A stretch of 64,000 nucleotides of DNA. It comes from Rhyzopertha dominica. Its lineage: Eukaryota; Arthropoda; Insecta; Coleoptera; Bostrichidae. A program made the position numbers and the translations under genes. Where the stretch lies: the NCBI GenBank assembly GCA_025024175.1, contig QCXZ01000064.1:23432286-23496285 (forward strand), given 5' to 3'. Below the pieces are notes generated by a model. It worked only from the letters and a program-made list of their open reading frames with translations. It ran no database searches and had not been told where the DNA came from. Positions within the stretch are counted from its first letter, which is position 1. Every line of letters starts with the position of its first letter. This document shows, one piece after another, positions 12,901 through 24,879 of this stretch.

Positions 12901-15900
12901 AACGACGGCGCCTGTACCTCCATCAAGTATCATTAGAATGCGTTGTTAAGTGGAACAGATAATCTCATACAGTGTAAGTTTGACCAAATACGGAGTTAGA
13001 CGGTGGTCCTAGCATAAGTTTAGCTGTAATGACGGCGCCTGTACCTCCATCAAGTATCATTAGAATGCGTTGTTAAGTGGAACAGATAATCTCATACAGT
13101 GTAAGTTTGACCAAATACGGAGTTAGACGGTGGTCCTAGCATAAGTTTAGCTGTAATGACGGCGCCTGTACCTCCATCAAGTATCATTAGAATGCGTTGT
13201 TAAGTGGAACAGATAATCTCATACAGTGTAAGTTTGACCAAATACGGAGTTAGACGGTGGTCCTAGCATAAGTTTAGCTGTAATGACGGCGCCTGTACCT
13301 CCATCAAGTATCATTAGAATGCGTTGTTAAGTGGAACAGATAATCTCATACAGTGTAAGTTTGACCAAATACGGTGTTAGACGGTGGTCCTAGCATAAGT
13401 TTAGCTGTAATGACGGCGCCTGTACCTCCACCAAGTATCATTAGAATGCGTTGTTAAGTGGAACAGATAATCTCATACAGTGTAAGTTTGACCAAATACG
13501 GTGTTAGACGGTGGTCCTAGCATAAGTTTAGCTGTAATGACGGCGCCTGTACCTCCACCAAGTATCATTAGAATGCGTTGTTAAATGGAACAGATAATCT
13601 CATACAGTGTAAGTTTGACCAAATACGGTGTTAGACGGTGGTCCTAGCATANGTTAAGCTGTAATGACGGCGCCTGTACCTCCATCAAGTATCATTAGAA
13701 TGCGTTGTTAAGTAGAACAGATAATCTCATACAGTGTAAGTTTGACCAAATACGGTGTTAGACGGTGGTCCTAGCATAAGTTTAGCTGTAATGACGGCGC
13801 CTGTACCTCCATCAAGTATCATTAGAATGCGTTGTTAAGTGGAACAGATAATCTCATACAGTGTAAGTTTGACCAAATACGGTGTTAGACGGTGGTCCTA
13901 GCATAAGTTTAGCTGTAATGACGGCGCCTGTACCTCCATCAAGTATCATTAGAATGCGTTGTTAAGTGGAACAGATAATCTCATACAGTGTAAGTTTGAC
14001 CAAATACGGTGTTAGACGGTGGTCCTAGCATAAGTTTAGCTGTAATGACGGCGCCTGTACCTCCATCAAGTATCATTAGAATGCGTTGTTAAGTGGAACA
14101 GATAATCTCATACAGTGTAAGTTTGACCAAATACGGTGTTAGACGGTGGTCCTAGCATAAGTTTAGCTATAATGACGGTGCCAGTGCCCCATCAAGTGTC
14201 ATTAGAATGCGTTGTTAAGTGGAACAGATAATCTCATACAGTGTAAGTTTGACCAAATACGGAGTTAGACGGTGGTCCTAGCATAAGTTTAGCTATAATG
14301 ACGGTGCCAGTGCCCCCATCAAGTGTCATTAGAATGCCTTGTTAGGTGGAACAGATAATCTCTTATAGTGTAAGTTTGACCAAATACGGTGTTAGAGGGT
14401 TGTCCTAGCATATGTTAAGCTGTAATGACGGCGCCTGTACTCCCATCATGTATCATTAGAATGTGTTGTTAAGTGGAACCGATAATCTCTAATAGTGTNA
14501 GTTTGACCAAATACGGAGTTAGGCGGTGGTCCTAGCATAAGTTTAGCTGTAATGACGGTGCCAGTGCCCCCATCAAGTGTCAGTAGAATGCCTTGTTAGG
14601 TGGAACAGATAATCTCTTATGGTGTAAGTTTGACCAAATACGGTGTTAGAGGGTTGTCCTAGCATATGTTAAGCTGTAATGACGGCGCCTGTACCCCCAT
14701 CAAGTGTCATTAGAATGCGTTGTTAAGTGGATCAGATAATCTCTTATAGTGTAAGTTTAACCAAATAAGGTGTTAGACGGTGGTCCTAGCATAAGTTAAN
14801 CTGTAATGAAGGCGCCTGTACCCCCATCAAGTGTCATTAGAATGCGTTGTTAAGTGGAACAGATAATCTCATACAGTGTAAGTTTGACCAAATACGGAGT
14901 TAGACGGTGGTCCTAGCATAAGTTTAGCTGTAATGACGGTGCCAGTGCCCCCATCAAGTGTCATTAGAATGCCTTGTTAGGTGGAACAGATAATCTCTTA
15001 TAGTGTAAGTTTGACCAAATACGGAGTTAGACGGTGGTCCTAGCATAAGTTAAGCTGTAATGACGGCGCCAGTACCTCCATCAAGTATCATTAGAATGCG
15101 TTGTTAAGTGGAACAGATAATCTCATACAGTGTAAGTTTGACCAAATACGGAGTTAGACGGTGGTCCTAGCATAAGTTTAGCTGTAATGACGGTGCCAGT
15201 GCCCCCATCAAGTGTCATTAGAATGCCTTGTTAGGTGGAACAGATAATCTCTTATAGTGTAAGTTTGACCAAATACGGTGTTAGAGGGTTGTCCTAGCAT
15301 ATGTTAAGCTGTAATGACGGCGCCTGTACTCCCATCATGTATCATTAGAATGTGTTGTTGAGTGGAACCGATAATCTCAAATAGTGTAAGTTTGACCAAA
15401 TACGGAGTTAGGCGGTGGTCCTAGCATAAGTTTAGCTGTAATGACGGTGCCAGTGCCCCCCCATCAACTGTCATTAGAATGCTTTCTTAAGTGGAACAGA
15501 TAATCTCTTATAGTGTAAGTTTAACCAAATAAGGTGTTAGACGGTGGTCCTAGCATAAGTTAAGCTGTAATGACGGCGCCTGTACTCCCATCATGTATCA
15601 TTAGAATGTGTTGNTAAGTGGAACAGNTAATCTCTNATAGTGTAAGTTTAACCAAATACGGTGTTAGACGGTGGTACTAGCATAAGTTAAGCTGTAACGA
15701 CGGCGCCTGTACCTCCATCAAGTATCATTAGAATGCGTTGTTAAGTGGAACAGATAATCTCATACAGTGTAAGTTTGACCAAATACGGTGTTAGACGGTG
15801 GTCCTAGCATAAGTTTAGCTATAATGACGGTGCCAGTGCCCCCATCAAGTGTCATTAGAATGCGTTGTTAAGTGGAACAGATAATCTCATACAGTGTAAG

Positions 15901-16711
15901 TTTGACCAAATACGGAGTTAGACGGTGGTCCTAGCATAAGTTTAGCTATAATGACGGTGCCAGTGCCCCCATCAAGTGTCATTAGAATGCGTTGTTAAGT
16001 GGAACAGATAATCTCATACAGTGTAAGTTTAACCAAATACGGTGTTAGACGGTGGTACTAGCATAAGTTAAGCTGTAACGACGGCGCCTGTACCTCCATC
16101 AAGTATCATTAGAATGCGTTGTTAAGTGGAACAGATAATCTCATACAGTGTAAGTTTGACCAAATACGGTGTTAGACGGTGGTCCTAGCATATGTTAAGC
16201 TGTAATGACGGCGCCTGTACTCGCATCATGTATCATTAGAATGTGTTGTTAAGTGGAACAGATAATCTCTTATAGTGTAAGTTTGACCTAATACAATGTT
16301 AGACGGTGGTCCTAGCATATGTTAAGCTGTAATGACGCCGCCTGTACCCCCATCAAGTGTCATTAGAATGCGTTGTTAAGTGGAACAGATAATCTCTTAT
16401 AGTGTAAGTTTGACCAAATACGGTGTTAGACGGTGGTCCTAGCATACCTTAACCCGTAATGACGTCGCCTGTACCCCCATCAGGTATCATTAGAATGCGT
16501 TGTTAAGTGGAACAGATAATCTCTTATAGTGTAAGTTTGACCAAATACGGAGTTAGACGGTGGTAGCATATGTTAAGCTGTAATGACGGCGCCTGTACCC
16601 CCATCAGGTAACATTAGAATGCGTTAAGTGGAACAGATGATCTCTTATAGTGCAAGATTGACCTAATACAATGTTAGACGGTGGTCCTAGCATAAGTTAA
16701 GCTGTAATGAC
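3996..16711 (+). repeat. Main satellite array, ~127-bp monomer, about 100 copies
   Basis: A typical monomer contains TTAGAATGCGTTGTTAAGTG, AACAGATAATCTC, GTAAGTTTGACCAAATACGG, GACGGTGGTCCTAGCAT and GACGGCGCCTGTACC. The period is 127 bp (for example ATCATTAGAA at 12,421 and 12,548). Four zones are visible: mixed monomer types (3,996 to about 8,880), a dimeric higher-order block (about 8,880-12,390), near-identical monomers (about 12,390-14,160), and mixed monomers again up to the foldback insertion. There is no coding potential. Scattered N and such long near-identical tracts mean the copy number in the assembly may be wrong. Confidence 0.97.
8880..12390 (+). repeat. 255-bp dimeric higher-order repeat block, about 13 units
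   Basis: Two monomer types alternate strictly. Type A has AACATATAATCTTTCATAG with GTCTGACCAAACACTGAAG. Type B has CAGATAATCTCTTATAG with GTTTGACCTAATACGGTG. The same point (CCTAGCATACGTTAAGCCGT before AATGACGTCG) falls at 9061, 9316, 9568, 9823, 10078, 10333, 10588, 10843, 11098, 11353, 11608, 11863 and 12118: 255-bp steps apart from one 3-bp deletion. Copies are almost identical. Visible variants are the deletion near 9547, one base near 11,742, and GTGGAAC for GTGAAAC at about 10,021, 11,296 and 12,316. Confidence 0.95.
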
Positions 16712-19062
16712 GGGTCCGTTAAGTTAGCTCCGCCATGTTGAGCAATTTTTTTGAAAACATTGCTCCAGATTGCCCTGAGCTAGCTCCGGCTAGCTCCAGC
16801 TAGCTCCACTAAAGAGAAAGCTAGCTCCACCTTACTTGAGTAGTTATAAGCTCATCATTGCGGGGGGGGGGCTAACTTAACGTTATCCCCGCCATGTCCT
16901 CAAATCTGTTTCAAAAGCTAGCTCCAGCATGCCCAGAGCTAGCTCCAGCTAGCTCCACTAAAGAGAAAGCTAGCTCCACTAAAGAGAAAGCTAGCTCCAC
17001 CTTACTTGAGTAGTTATAAGCTCATCATTGCGGGGGGGCTAACTTAACGTTATCCTCGCCATGGCCTCAAATCTGTTTCAAAAGCTAGCTCCAGCTTGCC
17101 CAGAGCTAGCTGCAGCTAGCTCCACCTTACTTAAGTAGTTATAAGCTCATCATTGCGGGGGGGGGCTAACTTAACGTTATCCTCGCCNTGGCCTCAAATC
17201 TGTTTCAAAAGCTAGCTCCAGCTTGCCCAGAGCTAGCTCCACTAAAGAGAAAGCTAGCTCCACCTTACTTGAGTAGTTATAACCTCATCATTGCGGGGGG
17301 TGCTAACTTAACGTTATCCTCGCTATGGCCTCAAATCTGTTTCAAAACCTAGCTCCAGCTTGCCCAGAGCTAGCTCCAGCTAGCTCCACTAAAGAGAAAG
17401 CTAGCTCCACCTTACTTGAGTAATTATAAGCTCATCATTTCGGGGAGTGCTAACTTAACGTTATCCTCGCCATGGCCTCAAATCTGTTTCAAAACCTAGC
17501 TCCAGCTTTCCCAGAGCTAGCTCCAGCTAGCTCCACTAAAGAGAAAGCTAGCTCCACCTTACTTGAGTGGTTATAAGTTCATCATTGCGGGGGGGGGGGT
17601 AACTTAACGTTATCCTCGCCATGGCCTCAAATCTGTTTCAAAAGCTAGCTCCAGCTTGCCCAGAGCTAGCTCCAGCTTGCCCAGAGCTAGCTCCAGCTAG
17701 CTCCACTAAAGAGAAAGCTAGCCCCACCTTACTTGAGTAGTTATAAGCTCATCATTTCGGGGGTGCTAACTTAACGCCATCCTCGCCACTGTGTCAAATC
17801 TGTTTCAAAACCTAGCTCCAGCTTGCCCAGAGCTAGCTGCAGCTAGCTCCACTATAGAGAAAGCTAGCTCCATCTTACTTGAGTAATTATAAGCTCATCA
17901 TTTCGGGGGATGTTCACTTAACGCTATCCTCGCCACTGTTTCAAATGTTTTAAAACCTAGCTCCACTAAAGAGAAAGCCACCTCCACCTCACTTGAATAG
18001 TATAAGCTCATCACTTAGGAGGGTGCTAACTTAACGCTATCCTCGCCACTGTTTCAAAACCTAGCTCCAGGTAGCCCAGGGCTAGCTCTAGCTAGCTCCG
18101 CTATAGACAAAGTTAGCTCCATCCCAATTTCCATAATTTTCAGGAAAAGAAGATTTAGCTCCGCCATTTTGATCGGTCGATTTGAAAAAATAGCTCCACA
18201 TCATTTGGGGCTGTCTTCAGTTAGCTCCGTTCTTAAAAAGCTATATTCAGCTACGTTCAGAAAAAATAATATGACAGCCCCACAATTTTGTCGTGTCGAT
18301 ATGAGAAGCTAAATCCGTGTGGTAGGTCTCAGCTTTATATCATATTATAATAATAGTAATAATTTTTATAGGCCTGCAGATCATCTACATTTGCAATTTC
18401 CAAAGTAACGGACAAACATGAGTAAATGGTAGAACAAAAATATATTTTTAGTGTTATTGAAACAGCGTAGTGGCAATACGCCAAAAATATCACATTATTA
18501 TGAGTTGTAATTAAGTTGTGTTGAGTTAAAATACAATTCTGATGAACGAAGTGTTTAATTGACTGTGTACATAGCATTTAGCTTAGTTGAAATAGTTGTA
18601 CCGGAAACGGTTAAAGTCAGGGCGGCGTGTTCCAGGTATCCGAATCGCAGAAAAGCGATAGGGGCTTAGATACGATTGGTAGGTTTAACAGACATAAAAT
18701 TTAATACTTAATGCTTTAATCATAGCATTCACGTTATGAAATCAAGTCAAAACTTAATTCAATGTAGTAACTAAAATAATGAACGCAATACTTTCGTAAC
18801 ATCAGCTATCCTGTATACATACAAGTGCAGAGTTTTAAGCATGGCGCAATCTTTACAGTTGTTCAGTAACGAAAAACCCTTGTACAAATAACGTTTATCG
18901 AATTTGAGTTTCTTTATAGATTGTATGAAAACAATCATATTATTTATAAAGAAGTAAAAAAATAAAAATTAAATTCCCGACATGTTACCAAAATGGAATT
19001 ACCTATATTCAAAAGGTCCAGGCATTGACTTTCCCAGATTCGTTCAATCTGAATCATTTTTT
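16712..19062 (+). repeat. Left arm of the foldback element
   Basis: The 12-mer GCTAACTTAACG (with variants) heads each subterminal repeat, at about 16,871, 17,038, 17,165, 17,302, 17,449, 17,599, 17,765, 17,912 and 18,025. It usually follows a G-run of 4-10 bases. The inner arm, about 18,130-19,062, is not repetitive. An 80-codon ORF in it (18,335-18,577, minus) is mirrored identically in the right arm but resembles no known protein. Confidence 0.9.
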
Positions 19063-19113
19063 AAGCAATCAGAAAATTAATTGTCATAATTTGTAAGCTG
19101 CAAATCATGATTA

Positions 19114-21328
19114 AAAAAATGATTCAGATTGAACGAATCTGGGAAAGTCAATGCCTGGACCTTTTAAATATAGGTAATTCCATTTTGGTAACATGTAGGG
19201 AATTTAATTTTTATTTTTTTACTTCTTTATAAATAATATGATTGTTTTCATACAATCTATAAAGAAACTCAAATTCGATAAATGTTATTTGTACAAGGGT
19301 TTTTCGTTACCGAACAACTGTAAAGATTGCGCCATGCTTAAAACTCTGCATTTGTATGTATACAGGATAGCTGATGTTACGAAAGTATTGCGTTCATTAT
19401 TTTAGTTACTACATAGAATGAAGTTTTGACTTTTGATTTCATAACGTGAATGCTATGATTAAAGCATTAAGTATTAAATTTTATGTCTGTTAAACCTACC
19501 AATCGTATCTAAGCCCCTATCGTTTTTCTGCGATTCGGATACCTGGAACACGCCCCCCTGACTTTAACCGTTTCCGGTACAACTATTTCAACTAAGCTAA
19601 ATGCTATGTACACAGTCAATTAAACACTTCGTTCATCAGAATTGTATTTTAACTCAACACAACTTAATTACAACTCATAATAATGTGATATTTTTGGCGT
19701 ATTGCCACTACGCTGTTTCAATAACACTAAAAATATATTTTTGTTCTACCATTTACTCATGTTTGTCCGTTACTTTGGAAATTGCAAATGTAGATGATCT
19801 GCAGGCCTATAAAAATTATTACTATTATTATAATATGATATAAAGCTGAGACCTACCACACGGATTTAGCTTCTCATAACGACACGACAAAATTGTGGGG
19901 CTAACTGTCATAATATTTTTTCTGAACGTAGCTGAATGTAGCTAGCTTTTTAAGAACGGAACTAACTGAAGACAGCCCCAAATGATGTGGAGCTATTTTT
20001 TCAAATCGACCGATCAAAATGGCGGAGCTAAATCTTCTTTTCCTGAAAATTATGGAAATTGGGATGGAGCTAACTTTGTCTATAGCGGAGCTAGCTAGAG
20101 CTAGCCCTGGGCTACCTGGAGCTAGGTTTTGAAACAGTGGCGAGGATAGCGTTAAGTTAGCACCCTCCTAAGTGATGAGCTTATACTACTCAAGTGAGGT
20201 GGAGCTGGCTTTCTCTATAGTGGAGCTAGGTTTTAAAACAGATTTGAAACAGTGGCGAGGATAGCGTTAAGTGAGCACCCCCCGAAATGATGTGCTTATA
20301 ATTACTCAAGTAAGATGGAGCTAGCTTTCTCTATAGTGGAGCTAGCTGGAGCTAGCTCTGGGCAAGCTGGAGCTAGGTTTTGAAACAGATTTGACACAGT
20401 GGCGAGGATGGCGTTAAGTTAGCACCCCCGAAATGATGAGCTTATAACTACTCAAGTAAGGTGGAGCTAGCTTTCTCTTTAGTGGAGCTAGCTGGAGCTA
20501 GCTCTGGGCAAGCTGGAGCTAACTCTGGGCAAGCTGGAGCTAGCTTTTGAAACACATTTGAGGCCATGGCGAGGATAACGTTAAGTTAGCACTCCCAGAA
20601 ATGATGAGCTTATAACTACTCAAGTAAGGTGGAGCTAGCTTTCTCTTTAGTGGAGCTAGCTGGAGCTAGCTCTGGGAAAGCTGGAGCTATGTTTTGAAAC
20701 AGATTTGAGGCCATGGCGAGGATAACGTTAAGTTAGCACTCCCAGAAATGATGAGCTTATAACTACTCAAGTAAGGTGGAGCTAGCTTTCTCTTTAGTGG
20801 AGCTAGCTGGAGCTAGCTCTGGGCAAGCTGGAGCTAGCTTTTGAAACAGATTTGAGGCCATGGCGAGGATAACGTTAAGTTAGCCCCCCCGCAATGATGA
20901 GCTTATAACTACTCAAGTAAGGTGGAGCTAGCTTTCTCTTTAGTGGAGCTAGCTGGAGCTAACTCTGGGCAAGCTGGAGCTAGCTTTTGAAACAGATTTG
21001 AGGCCATGGTGAGGATAACGTTAAGTTAGCCCCCCCCCCGCAATGATGAGCTTATAACTACTCAAGTAAGGTGGAGCTAGCTTTCTCTTTAGTGGAGCTA
21101 GCTGGAGCTAGCTCTGGGCAAGCTGGAGCTAGCTTTTGAAACAGATTTGAGGACATGGCGGGGATAACGTTAAGTTAGCCCCCCCCCGCAATGATGAGCT
21201 TATAACTACTCAAGTAAGGTGGAGCTAGCTTTCTCTTTAGTGGAGCTAGCTGGAGCTAGCTCAGGGCAATCTGGAGCAATGTTTTCAAAAAAAATTGCTC
21301 AACATGGCGGAGCTAACTTAACGGACCC
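19114..21328 (-). repeat. Right arm of the foldback element
   Basis: This is the reverse complement of the left arm. CGTTAAGTTAGC-type repeats lie at about 20,149, 20,259, 20,412, 20,578, 20,727, 20,874, 21,019 and 21,169, with the terminal copy near 21,313. It is about 135 bp shorter than the left arm through repeat-number differences. The mirrored 80-codon ORF lies at 19,601-19,843. Confidence 0.9.
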
Positions 21329-21337
21329 TGTAATGAC

Positions 21338-21881
21338 GGCGCCTGTACCCCCGTCAGGTATAATTAGAATGCCTTATTAAGTGGAACAGATTAATCTCTT
21401 ATAGTGTTAGTTTGACCAAATACGGAGTTATAGTGTGGTCCTAGCATACGTTAAGCTTTAATGACGGCGCCTGTACACCCATCAAGTATAATTAGAATGC
21501 TTTATATTAAGTGAAACAGATAATCTCTTATAGTGTAAGTTTGACCAAATACGTAGTTAGACGGTGATCCTAGCATAAGTTAAGCTGTAATGACGGTGCC
21601 AGTACCCCCATCGAGTGTCATTAGAATGCCTTGTTAAGTGAAACACAATCTATTATAGAGTAAGTTTGACCAAATACGGAGCTGTACGGTATTCCTAGCA
21701 TACGTTAGGCTGTAATGACGGCGCCTGTACCCCCAACAAGTATCATTGGAATGCCTTGTTAACTGGAAGAGACAATCTCTTATAGTGTTAGTTTGACCAA
21801 ATGCGGAGTTAGACAGTGGTCTTAGCATAAGTTAAGCTGTAATGACGGCGCCTGTAACCCCCATCAAGTATAAATAGAATA
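21338..21881 (+). repeat. 127-bp satellite, continuation between two insertions
   Basis: About four diverged monomers (GACGGCGCCTGTACC, TTAGAATGCCTTATTAAGTG) resume exactly after the foldback target duplication and run to the BEL/Pao LTR. They are more divergent than the central array, as expected near an array edge. Confidence 0.93.
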
Positions 21882-22046
21882 TGAAAAATACGTTCCAACG
21901 ATCAATAAAACCCAGTCCGTTAATTTGAAGATTGTATTCAGCTTTAACGATACAACGCAGGAAAACTGTTAAAAATATATCTTGTGTCCTTTTTGATGTA
22001 TGTCAGATATTGTCTATTATTTTTCTATGCCTTCTAATTTTTAACA
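21882..22046 (-). repeat. 3' LTR of the BEL/Pao element
   Basis: 165 bp, nearly identical to 26,126-26,289. It starts TGTTAAAAATTAGAAGGC in element orientation and is preceded by the polypurine tract. Confidence 0.88.
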
Positions 22047-23107
22047 CCCTCCCCGGCGGGCAACAATTCCAAAGGAATTAGACGTACTTGTCGTCGAAGA
22101 ACTGTNCCACTTGCAGTTCTAACTTCGCAGCTACCTACTCTTCCGTCACGACCAGGAAATGTTTTCACTACCTTAGCCATCTTCCACAGCTGCCTAGGGA
22201 GATTTTCATCCTGGATAATGACTACGTCATCCACCTTTATTGACCTTGAGCGCTACTGATTACCAAGATGGGCTGACCTTAGGCTCTGTAAATAGTCGGT
22301 TAGCCAGAACTTCCAAAATCTTTTACCTATATTTAATCTTATTTTCCAGAGCTTGAGTATTTCATTCCGATTGGCTGGCTGCTTCTCTAAATCCACATCG
22401 AATTCATTGTAATTGTGGCCTATTAAAAAATGTGAAGGAGTCAAAATTAAAAAATATATGTCATCGTCGATATAAGTTAATGGCCTTGAATTTACAATTG
22501 CTTCTACCTCAGTCAAAACAGTCATGAGCTCATCGTAGTTAAGGCAAGATTTCCCCAAGGTACTCTTTAAGCATGTTTTAACGCGTCTTACAAGTCTCTC
22601 CCAAAAGCCTCCCCACCATGGAGCACTTTCGCAACTGAATTTCCATGTTATTTTTAAGCTTGTATCTTTCTTTCATTCAAAAGTTTCTTAAGTTCTTTGA
22701 ACTCCAGAGCAGCACGTTTGAATGTTTTTGCGTTATCAGAATATATCACGTCTGGAACACCCATTCTAGAAAAAAATCTGCGCAAAGCCAGTAAGCAACC
22801 TTCAGTGGTTAAGTTAGGTACAAGTTCTAAATGTACAGCTCTTAATATTGCACGTTATCAACATAATGTACACTTTCTGCCTGTTGATATCTCCTTTCTT
22901 AACAAATGGTGGACCGGAAAAGTCAATTCCAAATATTTTAAATGGACTCACAGCACATAGCCTTTCCTTGGGAAGCGGAGCAAAAGGTTCATTAGCGGAC
23001 TTTCCTTGCAACTTCTGACACATCACGCATTTCCTTAAAATACTTTTAATACGCTGTCGTCCTTGAATAATCCAAAACCGTTTTCTAATTTCTGCTAATA
23101 CCATCAT
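22034..23107 (-). pseudogene. BEL/Pao integrase and C-terminal DUF5641-like domain, broken
   Basis: 23,107-22,814 holds the zinc-binding H2C2 remnant ('RKCVMCQKLQGKSANEPFAP') and the beginning of the catalytic core ('FGIDFSGPPFVKKG', first catalytic aspartate visible). 22,558-22,253 has the integrase C-terminal part ('VEAIVNSRPLTYI', 'LTPSHFLIGH'). 22,234-22,034 has the terminal domain ('DDVVIIQDENLPRQLWKMAK'), which reads through an N at about 22,106. Frame breaks between the pieces make it non-functional. Confidence 0.85.
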
Positions 23108-23378
23108 GGCATGTCCTTATGTGTGCATTCCACACCAACTGATCTAAGCACGAATTCTTTGGCAAAATTATAGGATGTTTTGTTTCATAAGCTAAATCTG
23201 AAAATTCCAATCGCCCTCCAAGTCTTATTATTCCTTTAGCATCAATGAATGTATTTAACATTAATAGTGAGGAATTTCCATCTGTGTTTCTGTTGTTTTA
23301 GGCCTTGTAGTTCATTTTTAAACTTTNGTTGTTGAATTAACTTAATCCAATAATTTTCAGCATCACATAGTTCCTGCT

Positions 23379-24653
23379 TCAAAAGGTAACCTGTGTGTGT
23401 TTATCATTAATAGGAGCAATCCTGTTTTTAGACATCAAGATCTCGCATGAAGTTTCTTCCCTAGAAATTGTCTTAATATAGGCCACTGCTCCATACGCAC
23501 GGGGGCTAGCGTCAGCAAAAATATGCAATTCAACTAATTCCCTAGGAAATAGTAAAGCACATCTAGGTACAGCTAATTGATCCAAGTGCATTAATTCTGA
23601 TCTCCATTTCATCCATTCACTGAGTAAGCTTTCTGGCAATGTATCATCCCAACCTACACGTGCTTTCCAAATTTCTTGCAGTAGTATCTTCATTCGTACC
23701 GTAAACGGTCCAAGAAAGCCTAATGGATCGAACTAAGCATGCCATTCAGTGACGGATATCCCGACGAATGAGCAGAGGCATCAAAAACAATCCGTATTTT
23801 CGTAGTTTCTTTATCTTCACGATATATTACTCGATGTGGCATATAATATATTCGGTCACTCTTGGAAGATGCAGCTATTTCAGCACACTCGTTTCTTAAA
23901 TACTCCCTCATTGCAAAATCATACTCCCGAAGTTTACCATTCCGTGTAAGTTTTCTTGTTAAACTTGTTACTTTTGAAAGTGCGCCATTGTAGTTGGAAT
24001 CCAGTTGTGCAGATGTATTCAACCAAGGCAACTTCACACTGTATCTGCCACCTCTGAACTCTATGTTCTCTTCCATAAATTGTAGTGTAGTTTTTCTACG
24101 GAGTCTTCATCACTATATCAATTCTTTCCAAATCCCAAAACTCTTAAGTCGATTTCTGATTATTTTTGTACGTGAAAAGTATGGCATACACCAAAACTGA
24201 CGAGTTTGTTCAGAAAAAACATGATGATTCGAACCTAATAAGGTCCATCCAATTACGGTATTTATTGCTAATAGTGTGTTACTTAATCTCTTCGTTTCTT
24301 CTTTTACTATCTTCCAATAGTTATCAGCATCTATTAACATTGATAAGCCGGATATTTCAATACGTTTTTTGCTGACATCTGCCAGCTGATAATTCTTTGC
24401 AGTCTTTAATAACCGGGTCAGTAATTTTGGGCGTTTTTAACGAATCCAAACAAATTTCTTCTATTTCTACTGCTTCCATACAAACTACCTCATTTGTGTG
24501 TTGGTTCTTCAATTTCACAAGCACACGACGACACAATCTCCCAGGCGACGATTCACTGTTTCCAAATGCTAAAATGGCTATTCTACGTGTTCCAATTTCT
24601 GGTAAATACAATTTTCTTGATAAGCTTTCCTTTATGAAAGTTAGTTGGCACAT
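23379..24653 (-). pseudogene. BEL/Pao protease and reverse transcriptase/RNase H region, broken
   Basis: Successive minus-strand pieces are seen. 24,653-24,357 is protease-like (DUF1758, with an 'RRIAILAFGNSES' stretch). 24,340-24,113 has 'IDADNYWKIV' and 'LLAINTVIGWTLLGS', typical of the protease-RT linker. 24,076-23,720 is the N-terminal RT part ('YYMPHRVIYREDKETTKIRI', 'VFDASAHSSGYPSLNGML'). 23,693-23,379 has the A17/RNase H-type 'ELHIFADASPRAYGAVAYIK'. The central RT block with the catalytic YVDD-type motif is missing: the text jumps from 'LNGMLSSIH' to 'FLGPFTVRMKILLQEIW' across 23,694-23,735. A large internal deletion has removed the polymerase active site. Confidence 0.82.
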
Positions 24654-24879
24654 GCTGTTTGTAGGTATACATCGAGGCGATTCCCATCGGCGAACAAATT
24701 AGTCGTTTGAGTATGATTTACCTCTTCCTGCTTCATCGCTGATGGCTGTTCAGTGAGTCTATAACCTGAAGATGTTCTATTTGGATAGTTTGGATCACAA
24801 ACCGCTGACATAATCACAACCATTGCACTTAGAACAACTAACATTTTTCCTACAAAAACGTGCACTGTGATTCATTCCT

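Larger units (their letters stand above)
16712..21328. mobile_element. Foldback (FB/MULE-like) element, 4.6 kb, arms ~2.35 and 2.2 kb, 51-bp loop
   Basis: The ends are exact inverted repeats, starting GGGTCCGTTAAGTTAGCTCC and ending with its complement. They are flanked by the 9-bp duplication TGTAATGAC (16,703-16,711 and 21,329-21,337). An 11-bp duplication with a GG/CC terminus is equally compatible. The flanking satellite resumes in register. Each arm has an outer terminal part, then about eight or nine tandem subterminal repeats of roughly 115-167 bp rich in AGCTAGCTCC and variable G-runs, then a unique inner part of about 1 kb. The arms meet at 19,062 and 19,114 around a short AT-rich loop. 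No transposase is present. Long TIRs built of subterminal repeats plus a 9-bp duplication are typical of foldback elements, which in Drosophila are mobilised by a Mutator-like transposase. The superfamily assignment is by analogy. Confidence 0.93.

Noticed and set aside
3996..16711. CRISPR-like regular repeats
   Set aside because: The units are contiguous 127-bp satellite monomers with no unique spacers, in a eukaryotic context.
18335..19843. Pair of identical 80-codon ORFs in the foldback arms as genes
   Set aside because: Identity follows from the inverted repeat. The sequence has no recognised domain and is on opposite strands of one palindrome.
24641..24865. 74-codon minus ORF with a signal-peptide-like start
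   Set aside because: It lies in the BEL/Pao gag zinc-knuckle region. Another frame there shows the cysteine pattern, so the hydrophobic start is a frame artefact.
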